A DNA stretch of 64,000 nt from positions 6,799,001-6,863,000 of the forward strand of contig NC_134028.1 of NCBI RefSeq assembly GCF_964204645.1, read 5' to 3'. A program made the position numbers and the translations under genes. Below are positions 1-14,650 of the stretch, piece after piece. The notes beneath the pieces are model-generated. The model worked only from the letters and a program-made list of their open reading frames with translations, was not told where the DNA came from and made no database searches. The DNA is from Tubulanus polymorphus (Eukaryota; Nemertea; Palaeonemertea; Tubulaniformes; Tubulanidae). The stretch's first letter is position 1, and the number at the start of each line of letters is the position of its first letter.

Positions 1-336
1 CAATAAAACGCGTTCATTCCAGAACTTGATTTCAATCGATACAAAAACCAGTAATTTTCAACCCATGTATCATATACAATACGCTAATATTTAACATTAA
101 CAACGAAATGAAATGCAAGCTGGGGTTTAGAATCTGCACTCCAAGCTGTGATTATAACAAAGGATATCAGTTACGATGATGCATGATGATGTAAGATGAA
201 GACAATACACACTTGGAACAGCTGTACAGTTTTAACTTGTCATGATTAAATACATTAATAGATGATGTAATTAAATTAACATTATGGTATTCTAATCTTG
301 GGCCATCGGTTGTCGAGTAGTGCCTAAGGTATACAG

Positions 337-955
337 AAAAAATGCCACCAGTAAAAGATGCCACCAGTAATAGTGCCCCAGAAAAAATGCCACCCGTAAA
401 AATGCCACCAACGATTTTTTGACCACATTTTTTCAACAGTTTAAAATGAACAAATGATGATAATAAAATTCCCCAGTTTTTGTTCAGAAATTTCCTATCC
501 AGATTATATACACGTTCGAAATTTAATTACTACTTTCCTACTGATCATGAATTTTATTTTAACTAGGAATAGACTAATGATATTATGTTGTTGATAATTA
601 GAAATTAAAGTAGAGTTAGAGTTAGGGTTAAGGTCGAAATTGCATTGAAACTTGATTACAGCAAACTGATTGTAGATTGATGATGGAAATGTCAAATCTA
701 ATTATGTAAGTAATAAGTAAAGAAATTTAAAGGAAATTTAAAGTGGGGAAACTTAGGGGTACTAAAATACAGCCAAACACAATAGTAAGTTGGAAATTCA
801 ATGGAAACATCATTGATAAAATGACTGATAATTACAGTCAACTTAAATCTATGTATGTAACTAATTTTTTCCTGCCATACAAAAAGTGGCATTTTTACCG
901 GTGGCATTTTTTCCTATGTTGCAAAATTTGGTGGCATTTTTACCTACAATCGAGT
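337..955. repeat. Fold-back element with GGTGGCATTTTT sub-repeats
   Basis: The left end (about 337-418) carries four tandem copies of a motif read on the minus strand as GGTGGCATTTTTACC or close variants. The right end (about 885-955) carries three copies on the plus strand, as GTGGCATTTTTACC and GGTGGCATTTTTTCC. The two ends are therefore inverted repeats built of short direct sub-repeats around about 460 bases of unrelated AT-rich DNA. No transposase is seen, so this is a non-autonomous or fold-back type element. The exact ends and target duplication are not clear. Confidence 0.5.
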
Positions 956-1502
956 AAGGCATTAGGCCTACACGTGATTGGACGTGTTTATTTGCCCCTC
1001 ACAATCTACTTATACCGTTTATCTTGATTAGACAGGTGAAGAGATTCCGATGTCTTTTTTAAATTCCCTCAACAAAAATATCTTCCACTTTTTCGCTGTG
1101 ATAATGAAAGTAATAGCCTTATTTTGCATTACGGTCACCAGGAAGAATGTTTGAATTGAACCTTTCAGAGTGTCAGAAAACATGATTGGAACCCACTGGA
1201 AATTTAGCAAATGAAAGTCAACAGCAGAACTGTTCGACTTCATTATTGGCAGTCTTTACTTGGCTATGAACAGTGCTAGAGACCCTTATCTGTGATATTG
1301 TGTTTTTGTTGTCCCAAACGAATGGCCAACATTTTTGTTCATCTTTTCATGTTTTCTGATGCTCATTTTGGGTTAGGCTTTATTTTCTCTTGTCCAAAAA
1401 GTGTCCCACAGGGCACTCACCAGTCCTATATTCCTTTATTTTCCTATTTTAATGAGTTTCTCTTATGTTTTCCTTTCCAAAAAGGTCCTATAATTCCTAT
1501 AT

Positions 1503-1812
1503 TTTGAACATTTTCACATTCTTTGAAAATCCTTTCTTTCTACATGCATCTTATTTTTTCATGCACCATTGTGGGCGCTCTGGTCCCACCCATTTCATAT
1601 CGTGATTTTCATATTATTTTCCTAAGTTGCTGTCCATAAAAGATGTCCACACAAAATATCAGGAGTCAATTAATTATACTCCGGACATGTTTATGATGTT
1701 GATAGAAGTGTGAAAATTATCATCCTTAGTTTAACAATTGGAAAAAAACATTGGTGGCATTTTTTCCTATTATCATTTTCACTGGTGACATTTTTTTTCA
1801 GTGGCATTTTTT
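1503..1812 (+). repeat. 310-base dispersed repeat, copy 1
   Basis: Nearly identical to 3714-4022. It starts at TTTGAACATTTTCACA and runs through a stretch containing GTGGGCGCTCTGGTCCCACC. It ends in three copies of the GTGGCATTTTTT motif, the same motif found in the fold-back element at the left edge. The few differences between copies suggest recent spread. No coding capacity. Confidence 0.75.
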
Positions 1813-2249
1813 CCTACATTCGTGCGTGCCCTTGTGTGCTATTTCTTCTCTAATTCGAAATAGAAGCAATCATCCATGTGAAGCACGAAATGATTTTTCT
1901 GGCTAACAGGAATTAGGATGTCCACATCTAAACAAACCGCTCTCTTTTGTCCACTTAAGTTCGAAGTTCACGAACCCCCCTCCTCCTCGACCTTGGATAT
2001 CTTTTATGGACAGCCCCTAAACTGCCAAATTCTAATTCTTAGAACAGTGATTTCGAGCAAGGGCAGCTGAAAGTCTTAACAAGAAGACATAGCAAAAAAA
2101 GTGTAGACCAACATTTTGATTTTAACAGTTTATTTACACAACATGTTTTGACTGCGTCATACAAGTCTTCTCCAATGATAAATATGGTTGAACGTACCTT
2201 GGATTATAAGATTTAATGTTGATATTCAGAGTTTTTTAATTGTAGCTGA

Positions 2250-4685
<2,436 letters not shown>

Positions 4686-5655
4686 ATCAAAGAATCAGAC
4701 AACGAATGTTTTTATATCCAGTTTGACCGAGCAGTCGTTTGATTGGCTGCTTGCGAAATCTGCTGCCTGTTGTGCATAATTTTACTTATACATCATAAGA
4801 ACTTTTTCTCGTGTTAGATTCTAAATTCATTTCATTTTATTCGTTTCTAGGTATAGCACACTAACGTCGATTCGCGTGTTCAATATCAGAATCGTCTTTC
4901 ATCGCAGAATTCTTATCTGATTTTACACATGAAAATCGGCAAAAATGAAAGTGATTAAGGAGAAAATAGATTAGAAACGAGTGAAATCTTGAAATCAGTA
5001 TCTAACATATGCAGATTGAGTGGGTTTTCTGTTATTTCATCTTTTAAGCTATGATGGGAATTGAAGAGAGAATAGAGTATAGACTTCCTGCTTACTCAGT
5101 TGTCGTAAAATGGAATTTTCTAGAAATCTATTCGGAAAAAACCTTGATTCTTGATCGATGAAATGTTTACAGTCGCAAAGCTACTGGGTACTAAGGAAGA
5201 GAGTGAACTTAATACAGCCAATAATTGGCTACGATTTCATGTCTTTACAATGAATTTTCTATTTACGGAGGTGTCCATTAGAAGCTCATATTGCTGTTTT
5301 TATTAGCCTGGAAGCACCAAATTTCATGCTTATACATGTAATATCAGATTGTTCTATAAAGTTCTATAATCCATTCCATGTGAAATTTAGCCCGACCAAA
5401 AACCTTTGGACCAGGCCCGAGCCAAATTTTAGCACAGGAAATGACTCACTTTGCTTTGTTCGAGCATTGTTTAATATTGAGTGTGGTTTGGCTCGGGCCT
5501 GGGCCAAATTATCTCCGTGTGATCGCGGCTCAGTCAAGTTTGACTCAAATGATGATTGAGATACAGAGTAGACTCCTCCTAACTCGAATCAAATAATTCG
5601 ATAATTCGACTTGAAAGCTTTCTTAGTAGAGGAGTCGACTGGAATTTATTTCTAC

Positions 5656-5906
5656 CTAGGGGCGAATCCAGGAATTCCAATGGCAAACTTGGCGTCTTGT
5701 AGAATTTAGCTTTCAGGGAGACATTCTGAGGTATATTGATCGGGTTCAAATAAGCTTTGGTATTTTTGGTGGGTCGCTTGGCTTAACAATAAGTTCACTC
5801 TTTGTATTTCATACCCTTTAGTCCTTCCTGCAAAGGTAGATCCCTGTTTTTTCTGCAGGCTTCTAAAGGGGGCAATTTAGTGAACCCACAACTGGATCCG
5901 CCCCTG
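5656..5906. mobile_element. MITE with GGGGCGGATCC-type ends
   Basis: The left end reads TAGGGGCGAATCCAGG and the right end CTGGATCCGCCCCTG, an inverted pair. A CTAC direct repeat flanks both sides (5652-5655 and 5907-5910). The same terminal motif recurs near 15987-16124, 17498-17810, 21420-21440, 25650-25665 and 46505. No transposase frame. Confidence 0.55.
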
Positions 5907-7644
5907 CTACAGTAACGTATGAACTCCGAATAGCGAGACCCATGGGCCTGGGATCAAACTGCTAAATGGTTTTAGCTGAAGCATTTTACAGTAAATCGGA
6001 CTTGATTCCATTTTTAACCAATATTCGTCAAATATCTTGTAGTTTTATGCAAAACTGTGATAATATATTTGATCATTATTAAAAGCAAGTTATATTTGAT
6101 AAATTGTTTTAGATGATGTATTATTATTGTACGTAGCATTGATTCACTGGTTAATTTGTATATCGTCATTTTATTGTTAATCGAATTTCATTTTTTCGCT
6201 CATAGGACGCGCTGTCTGCAGTCCGCGCGCGCGCTCGGGGTTATATCCGCTAATCGTGTCACAGCCACGCGTAGATCAATAGATGTGTCGCTTTTATCTT
6301 GAAGCAACCGAAACGTGAGAACGTAGCTCGTCGACCTAATTGCGATTTCATCGTTTAGAATAAGTTAACTGCTTAGTATGAGCAAATTTTGGAAAGTACC
6401 CTTCAAAAAGTCAGTTTGTCAAAAAAGTGGGTCAAGATTCTTCGAAATCTTGATGCAATTTTCATGATGTTTTTTTTTGGAAAGTTAAAAGTAATCCATT
6501 CTGAAATGGATTTATTCTGATACCCGGGCACTTCATATTCACGATCTGTCTTTTTTCAATAGGAAAGTGCCGCTTTTCACGGTGAAGTCCCATTTTTGTT
6601 TAGAATAGAACTGCCCCCCCCCCCCCCCCCCTAGGCCCCCAAGGAAGCTCGGCACAGACCTGTAAGAGCTCTTTTACTTGTATTCTAAAACAACATACGT
6701 TTTAGGCGGCTGATGATTGAAACTATCCTCATGAAGCGCTGCTTGCTTGCGTCACACATATATATGAGGGGGTCATGTTATTATACGGTTCTATTGTATT
6801 TGCTGCCCAAGTTACACACTTCTACTCCGTCTATTTATGAGCGTCAAGGATATACTCGGTAGACGTGAGAACTGTTTCAAGAGCAACTCGAAGAACCTCT
6901 TTATCTACATATGTTTATGTTAGCTTCGTCGTTTCTACCCCCCAAATGAACCCGCACGAATCGAGCCGGCAAGTGTAGGACATCGATTCCCGGTTCGAAG
7001 ATATATGAAAGATTAAGAAAAAAGACTGGCACAGTAAACATTGCGCAAGTCGGATCTTATGGAACCAAGAAAAATCCCCCCCCCCCCCGACTTTGAATAA
7101 GCTGGATCTTGGTATAGAACCTCCTGGCCGGTTGCACGTCGAAGCTCAGTAGTTTATTATGACCGCATCTTTCCGTTTCACGAACAAATTTAAACCCAAT
7201 TTTATTCTCCGCTGTGTCTAACCCTGTAATTAGAGATTGTCCAACCACACCAATCGTGCTTTAATTCCGCACGAATTCCCGTTTCTGTAGATGGAAGTGA
7301 ATTAAAGCAAAGTTTTCGCAGAAAAAAGTTTCGAAAAAAAATTTCTAAAATTTTAGTTTCAATCAAAATATTGTTACTAGCTAGGCAACTGACAATTTTC
7401 TAACGAAAAATAACTCAACGGACGGGCGAAGTCAAACTATGGGTCTTCGCCGAAATCCGGTGATGACGATGAAAATCAATGGTTGATTTATTTATGAAAA
7501 TATATAGTTTAAGATAGAATAAAAATGTTGTAATTGTATAAACACGATGGTGGTGATAAATAAATCATTCCACTTGATCAACACTTGTGTTTTTGTTTAG
7601 ATTTTTCTCGTGTATATTTTGGATGCTGTCTAGACCCTTATACA

Positions 7645-7814
7645 CAGTGGAACCTCGTTACGACGAACTTCTCGGGACCAGAAAATGTGTTCGTTCCGAT
7701 GATTCGTTATATCCAGTATGAAATTAATCAAATTGTCTTATTTGGGACAGAATTCTATATTTGTTATATCCGATGAATCGTTGTATCTGAGTTCGTTATA
7801 GCGAAGTTCCACTG
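7645..7814. mobile_element. Pogo/Tc1-like MITE, CAGTGGAACCTCG ends
   Basis: About 170 bases. The left end is CAGTGGAACCTCGTTA and the right end, read in reverse, is CAGTGGAACTTCGCTATAAC, forming clear inverted repeats. TA follows the right end. Internally it repeats short TTCGTTAT motifs. It is too short to encode a transposase. A related element lies at 15595-15743. Confidence 0.65.
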
Positions 7815-8070
7815 TAATCGTTTTTCAAATTTCCTAAATCCAGAATTTGACTCTGGTTCGACATACATTTCATTAGGCACGTTGGGTTACTAAATGACAT
7901 GTTTTATATAAACTATTTCTTAGTTTCCACATACCCCTCCAAGTATGTTTTATACTGTCTGATTTTATGCTGTAAATCATATTTGAAAATAAAGCGTTCA
8001 TTCATTCATTCAGAATGATGTGACTCGATTACATTTTTCGAATGAGGATATGCTAGGAAATACAGATTTA

Positions 8071-8762
8071 TACGGTTGTAGGTAAGAATCTCCTGGGTAA
8101 AAATCCTCTAGGCAAAAAATCCCCAAATCTTTAAAGAGGTAAAAATCCCCACGATTTTCGAGATATTACTCCAGTTTTATTCATTCGCAATAAAACTGGA
8201 TCTAAAAATTTAAATAGCCATAGAATAAAGAGGCAAGATATCTTTACATTTTAAACTTAAACTTCACTTGTGTTTATGCGCACAGTTCCTGAAATGTTGG
8301 AATTGTTTGTAAAATTATTTCTAAAAATAACGAACTTCAGAGTTGGGTACCCATTTGTAGGCGCGCAGCAAAAACTGACCACAGATTTTTTTTATCATTC
8401 TCGTGCTGCATTTTTGCAAATTTGCCAAATGAATATTACATAACTGAAAACTAGAGACTCATACGGTTTGAATTTTACTAAAACTGTCAAAATCCAGACC
8501 AATGAAATATGATAAAACACGCATCATAATGGATTAAAAAAAGGAGAAGAAAAATTACCCAACAATACCGGACGTACAGAAATACCCTAACAAAATGGCG
8601 GCCAGCAACTGTAAAATGGCGTATTGAGTACGTCAATGTATGAATGGATTGGCTGCAGATGCAATCCAAATCAAAAGGTGGGGGATTTTTACCTACTTTG
8701 AATAATTACGTAAGGGTTTTTACTGAGGGGATTTTTACCGAAATGATATTTACCGCTAACCA
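8071..8762. repeat. Fold-back element with GGTAAAAATCCCC sub-repeats
   Basis: The left end (8071-8155) repeats GGTAAGAATCTCC, GGTAAAAATCCTC and GGTAAAAATCCCC. The right end (about 8680-8762) carries the reverse complements GGGGGATTTTTACC and GGGGATTTTTACCG. The outermost stretches TACGGTTGTAGGTAAGAA and GATATTTACCGCTAACCAT also pair. About 500 bases of AT-rich DNA lie between. The design matches the element at 337-955, and the ATTTTTACC core is shared. Confidence 0.5.
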
Positions 8763-11478
8763 TTTCTATTGCCTCTATTTTCCCTAATGATTACAATAAG
8801 TGCACATCATTATGCTGGGAATAGCAGTTTTGATGTCATCATTAATGTCATCATTAGCGGGGTAAGCCTGCTGAAAATTGTTACCCGTGGCAAGAGATGG
8901 GTATGAATATACGTACTCACTGGTTAGAATCTGATTGCAATTTTCATTCCAGAGGTTCCGATCCGCCCCTGCCCCCGACCCCGATTTAGGTGTAGCATCT
9001 AGTACGTAACAATACATTACTATCGGGTATGATCTTTGAAATATCATATAATGGGTATGATAAATGTTCTTGATTTAACATTCAATTCGCGACATACAAG
9101 CTCCGACTACATGACATTCTACTGTTTGGTTTCTACATTTTTCGGATAAGGCAAAAAATGTCACAACTAAAACTTGTCAAATGTACTATAGTAATAGTCA
9201 TGCAGACAAATAGTTGAAAATCATATAATTTCCACAGCCGGTGGGTCAAATTCTCTAAAACTCCAGAACCTAAACGGGTGCAAGGTCTTTGGGTCGCATA
9301 CGGAATATTTCAGTGGCCCTTGGCAGAAAAAATAATCTTTTTTCCAGAATTTTCGACGAAATGGTGCCAGCGTGTAACGGATAGTGCCATTTTTAGATGT
9401 TGTTCAGCAATATCGTTCCTATGCTATAATGACATGATGTAAATTTTGAGGGATCTGCCCCAGGAAAATATTGTCATATGCCGAGGGCGGATGATTTTTG
9501 GAAGGCACCAGGGTACTGAGGAACACAAAAGTAAATGCGAGTAAAAACGAGAGTTTTAGGGAAACCCCGACGTGGCGAGCGCCGTAGGCCACTGAATTTG
9601 CAAATGTGGACGTTTTCCAATGTTGTTTTCACGGCTATCATGAGGGAATAATTCATCTTTTTTTGTAGGTCTCAGATCTGACAGCACCTCATAACATTCA
9701 GGGCGACTAGTCTCAAATGGCCCCCCTTGGTTCCGCTCATGCATGCATTTCCTCTCCATAAGCAATTAGACCAGAGAACTCAGTTAAACTCCATGTTTTA
9801 GACTTCTTGTCGGCATAATATATATACATTAAAAATGTATGAGCCCAGCTGTCGGGTTTCTTGCATTGCTCTAAGCAGAAAGATAATTCATGCACAAAAT
9901 CGTATGCACATTTTTGTTGTTGTGCGTTGCGTGTTGAATATGTTGTTGCACGTTGTGCGCACGTTCTGCAAAGAGTACCGCCAGACAAAATAGATTTTGA
10001 ACCATCGTAATGTTTAAATATCGAATCTATTCATTTTTTTATGAATAAGAACGGATAGGCAACTCGTAAAAGCTTGCGATGGTTAATAAACATTTCAATT
10101 TATCAGAATTGAATTTAGATCATTGGCAATACTACTTTTAGACCGAAATGTTAACTCCGAGCTGTATATGTATAAACATATATAGTAATTATCAGGTTTT
10201 TTTTATTTTCTTTAATTCACGCGTGTGATCATCATAGTCCATCATTACATCGCCTGGCTTCGTAAATTAACCTAAATGATCATAGATTAATGTCAGATTA
10301 AGTAGACGCGTCAATACCCCCGAATATGCAGGCAGAAATTATCACTACGTGCGCACAATTTCACGAATAATCATGTCGCTATTATTGAATCAGTGGCACC
10401 AGACTTGTCTTATATACAAACAGTTTGAAGGGCATGCAAGGACTTTTCAAAAATTGGATAACCATTTTTGTTTTGGCTTGAATGTAATACAGATGTTGAT
10501 AACGCTTTCAATTCTAGTGTAGATAAGAATCCCATGACAACCAACTATACTATACAGGGTCTTGATAAACTGCTTTCCCACAGGGGCCTGGCGCAAAGAC
10601 TTTTTTACCCCAAATCCCACCCCCCCCCCCCCCCCATGTATCCTATACGTACGCGAGTAGTACTATAACTAGTACTCAGGGGTCAAAATCTTTTTGCACC
10701 AGCCTTCTGTTGCTTTTCCCAGTTTCGCGCAGAACCTTAGCTTTACTGAGACCATAATAATATCAAAAGTTTCTGTTTTTTTTTCGTGAATGTGGTGACT
10801 TTAAAGGTTCTATGACTCCGGTTTGCATTGAAATGGTTCTACGTATAGGTGCACGTGATCGCGTTGGTTCTAAAAAAATCTCGGTTGCTAATGATTGCGG
10901 ATACAAGATTTTACATCACCATCAAATGACTTTTGGTTATTTTTTACCATTGGGTACGTGTGCGAGACAATTATCTCTGCAGACCTCAATCCATGATGTA
11001 TGCATTTGTAATCATTTCCCTGCGCCGAAACACTGTTTAAAAATACTGATAAAGTCATATGATGTAAATGGATTTTTTTAGAAACATCAACAAAAGTGAT
11101 AACGTTTTTGCCAATTTTGCTTAACGGGCAACTCGAATTCATATTTACTTGTTTTTTCAGGTTATACCAATTTTCTGCGAATGATCAATATTACCACAAT
11201 ACCGTCGCGTCGGGAAAAATATACCCAACCCTGGGAGATTATGTATTTTAGATATGCATCGGACAATCAACAAGTACCAGTTATAACAAAGCGATATTGT
11301 TCGATATTTTTCCCGCGTCGAATGAAACGCCGGGTGCAATTCCCTAAAAATGGCTCAAATTGCCCTGAAATTCCTCTTGAAAATGAAAAATATCAAGCTG
11401 ATACCTAAAAAAACTTAAAATTCATAAGCTTGTTCTCTGTATTATATATACTTTTTCATATTTTCTGATGAGCTTTCT

Positions 11479-11698
11479 ATGGTGGCTGATTCGGGCCATA
11501 CTAAACAATTTTTCACGTTGGCCCGTTTTTTGGTTTTCTCGCGCGAGAATTCAAAAAGTTCGGTTTTCTCGCGCGAGAATTCAAAACTTTTTGAATTCTC
11601 GCGCGAGAAAACCAAAAAACAGGCCAATGTGAACATTTATTTATCGTTGCTTTAGCCGTACAGAAAATTTTTTCAGTATGGCCCGAATCAGCCACCAT
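11479..11698. mobile_element. 220-base near-palindromic element with 8-base target duplication
   Basis: Flanked by identical AGCTTTCT at 11471-11478 and 11699-11706. The ends are ATGGTGGCTGATTCGGGCC and its reverse complement. Further inside, TTGGCCCGTTTTTTGG pairs with CCAAAAAACAGGCCAA, and three copies of TTCTCGCGCGAGAA sit at the hairpin centre (11537-11610). Almost the whole element folds back on itself. An 8-base duplication fits a hAT-type (or Merlin-like) transposase acting in trans. It is absent at the matching place in duplication unit 2, so insertion after the duplication is likely. Confidence 0.75.
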
Positions 11699-12134
11699 AG
11701 CTTTCTTTCGGAGTGCCATTCTATTTATATGATATGCCCTATCTTAGCAGTGCACCTCTCCCTGATTCAGACCCTAGAACCAGATAGTTGGATACGGATA
11801 CAGCTCTTTGCGTGTTTGTGTGTCGCGTTCACGGGTTTCGCACGATACGCGTTCGAAAATCGTTGTAACGATCTTGGAGTAATACTCCAAGACACGATGT
11901 GCGGTTCGAGTTTTAGTCGCGTTTAATTCATCTCTAAAACGCCAATCGATTCGCGTTTTAATCGTGAACGAGACGGAAAATAAACGTTATCGATGTTAAG
12001 TTTATTCTTATAAGCTGTACCGCGCGATAGAGGCCTGGGCGTATATGACAGATGTAGCGCAAAACAGAACTATAGTAAATCGATTTTTCTTCGAAATTTA
12101 AAAAGTTTGTTGGCTCGAACACAATAAACGGATG

Positions 12135-12318
12135 AGCCACATCAACAACAGCCTGGGACTGGCGTACGTGATGGACTCGGCGTATTCGAGACAGGGTTGG
12201 CTGTGACGTCACACTCTCAAAAACACATAAATATCGGCGGAGCGATATGAGACGCCGTAGAATATCACTGACTTTTGTCGATCTAACACATCGCTGATAA
12301 TCTTGTCTATTCTTCATC
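12135..12318 (+). promoter_or_regulatory. Globin A1 promoter and 5' leader
   Basis: Almost identical to 19230-19409 ahead of the second globin A gene, unlike the more diverged DNA further upstream. It contains a perfect CRE/ATF palindrome TGACGTCA at 12204-12211 and a TATA-like CATAAATAT at 12226-12234, about 85 bases before the ATG. Transcription would start near 12258 if the TATA spacing is standard; this is inference. Confidence 0.6.
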
Positions 12319-13976
12319 ATGGTAGGTTTTTCATTTTAACTCAGTATTGCTTGCTTTGCTTTCATTTCTTTTTCTCGAAGAAATTTGTCATTTTTTGTTT
12401 TGGTTGATTATTCGTTTACTTAAACATCATTCGTGTTACTTTTTCATCGAAGATTATGTTCTTTCCATTTAGATATTTATGTGCAATCTCAGTATATGTA
12501 TTAAGAGATTATGTTGAATAAATTCACTATTAGTTTTTGGATGAAGAAGAACAGATAGGCAAGGACCGCTAGAAGGTCGCGATGGCGAATAAATATATTA
12601 GTTTATCTTGAGGTCGTGTTCCTGATACATTGCAGAACGCTGATAAACAATGAATGAAATTCTTTAGATATTTTCTGTGGTCGATTGTTTCAGTTTACAC
12701 GGACATTACGTTATCTAAATCCATGAGAACCCGACTTTTCCATTGGGTTGAATTTTCGAAATCATCTTGATTCTCTCGCATCCTGGAAATTTACAATAGT
12801 TGGGCCCGGTGACAAGCGATTTTATCACCGCGTGTCAAAACGCCGTGTGAACGCTCACCAAAATTTGGTCCGGTCTAAACTTGGACCGGACCAGGTACGG
12901 GCCCATTTGACCGGTCTAACTAGTTGTCGTGTGAACGCGGCTTAAGATAATACCTAATCTAAGGTATCGTAGCCTTCGAAAGCATTTTTGAGGCATATAT
13001 TTTTCAATTTGTTTTACAATAACATACAGTTACTTAATCATATTCAAAAGTTGCGGTAGGCGCACTTGGTAAACGTAAAGCTTCTCGTAATTTGCAGGAT
13101 TCGACCAAAACCCATTTTTCATTTCAATCTGTGAAATGACGAATCACCTACGTATAAGTACTTCATTCGATGATAATTAGATGCTAATTGCCCCACGTAT
13201 AGAAACATAATCGTTCGTATATTACGATTTCTTTCAAAGTAATGTTTGTTAAAAATTCAAAAGAATTTTTAGAATGTTTTACGTCATTTCTTTAGATTTG
13301 CGGCTGAGAACTATTTTCTGGGTAATCTCAATTTGTAGCTTCAAATGCTCAAAGAAGAGCCGTAATCTATCTATCTTATTTCAAGGGTCTGTCTGGAGAT
13401 GAAATCGCTGCTGTGAAAAGTACATTTAAAACATTTGAAGCTGATCTGGAGGGAACTGGAACTATTTTCTATGTTGAGTACGTTTCGTCTAAACAGACCG
13501 TACACTTTTGATTGTTCAAAAATCATCCTTTACGAAAGTTATCTATTTTTGCAGATTCTTCAATAAGTTCCCGCAAAATAAAGCCTTGTTCAAGTCTGAT
13601 GATCCGAATAGTGCGCAGTTCAAACACCAGGCAAAGATGACCATGAAAAAGATTGGCGAACTGGTCGCCGTACTTGATGGTGGCTTGGACGCAAAACTGA
13701 AAGATTTAGGTGTATTCCACAAAGGAAAAAACCTCACACCCGCTCAGTTTGCTGTGCGTCGCTTTCGAGATACTTTACAACGAAATTATCACGGACTATA
13801 TTCCGTCTCATACTTTTCCTTCGATAACAATGCTATATTTTTTATTCTAGACATGTGAAGGACCGATGAAGTACACTCTTTCAAAGGTACTCGGAGCCAA
13901 GTACGATGCCACGGCGCAGACTGGTTGGGACAAAGTTCTGAAAACCATTATCGCCGGCGTTTCAAAGGAATTATAG
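12319..13976 (+). CDS. Intracellular globin A1
   Basis: Haem-binding oxygen carrier or sensor of the globin family, predicted cytosolic. Exons: 12319-12321 (the ATG only), 13386-13477, 13555-13753 and 13851-13976; 139 codons plus TAG. The later two introns are at the classical globin places B12.2 (phase 2) and G7.0 (phase 0). The product starts MGLSGDEIAAVKSTF and has FFNKFPQNKALF (B-C-CD1 region with the invariant Phe). In helix E it has FKHQAKMTMKKIG, where the residue nine before the Gly aligns to Gln at E7. The proximal His lies in DLGVFHKGKN, and the C-terminal helix is WDKVLKTIIAGVSKEL. There is no signal peptide. Nearly identical to globin A2. AATAAA signals follow at 14239-14244 and 14286-14291. 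Confidence 0.9.
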
Positions 13977-14650
13977 ACGTTTCGATTCACAGTAATTTAT
14001 ATTATAAATGCATGTAATGTGATATGGTCCGGTTAGATTTAGTGAAACTATCAACCGCGGGTAAAAATTGATTTAATGAATTTTATAACATGTCTGTTAA
14101 AACTTTGATATAATGGATCGATATCCTGGCCTTCGTCACTACACTATAGTGACAATTCTATCAACACGAAATTAATGTCTTCCATTTTGACGCCAGTGGT
14201 TTTGTCTTTATACTGTCGATATTGCTTTATTACTATCGAATAAACTGACTAATCATTTAATGTAAAATATGTTTTTATTACTACAAATAAAAGACATACA
14301 CTTGCCGTCTGAATTTTATCGTAAATATCGCGAACGCGCACGTTCTATTCTTTCATTTGTTATCGTCACAGTGGAAACTTCAAAACATGGAGCGGGAGCA
14401 GTGCAGAGATCACGTCCACCCAACATCCGCATTTTTCTTCGCGTGGAACGATCGGCAATTGTTTCTAAGGAAAACTTTTAAAACCCCTAAAAATGCAAAA
14501 TAGTGCCAGTAACCTGGAAAAACCGAACAAAAAGTTGGATATTTCATAATGATGAAGCATTTCACACTTTTATATTTCAATTTCACGAACTATTTTGGCA
14601 TCAAACCGACCAATAGTAATGTATTAGTAATACGACTGGTCTTCTAACAA

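Larger units (their letters stand above)
4686..10189. other. Gene-free stretch between PCYT2 and the globin cluster
   Basis: No exon with recognisable product or phase-compatible neighbours was found on either strand. The first part will hold the PCYT2 3' UTR; AATAAA occurs near 7516 and 7557, but I cannot choose the true site. Small elements are listed separately. Poly-C runs occur at 6614-6631 (18 C) and 7076-7088 (13 C). A (TTCA)n run near 7990-8011 follows AAAATAAAGCG and looks like the 3' tail of a non-LTR retrotransposon. Confidence 0.5.

Noticed and set aside
6614-6631. Poly-C run, possible sequence signal
   Set aside because: Simple homopolymer; similar runs at 7076 and 10620. Lengths may be sequencing artefacts.
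11958-12320. 120-codon minus-strand frame, with a similar one at 19118-19411
   Set aside because: Both lie over the duplicated globin A promoter, so their similarity reflects the duplication. No splice partners and no known family.
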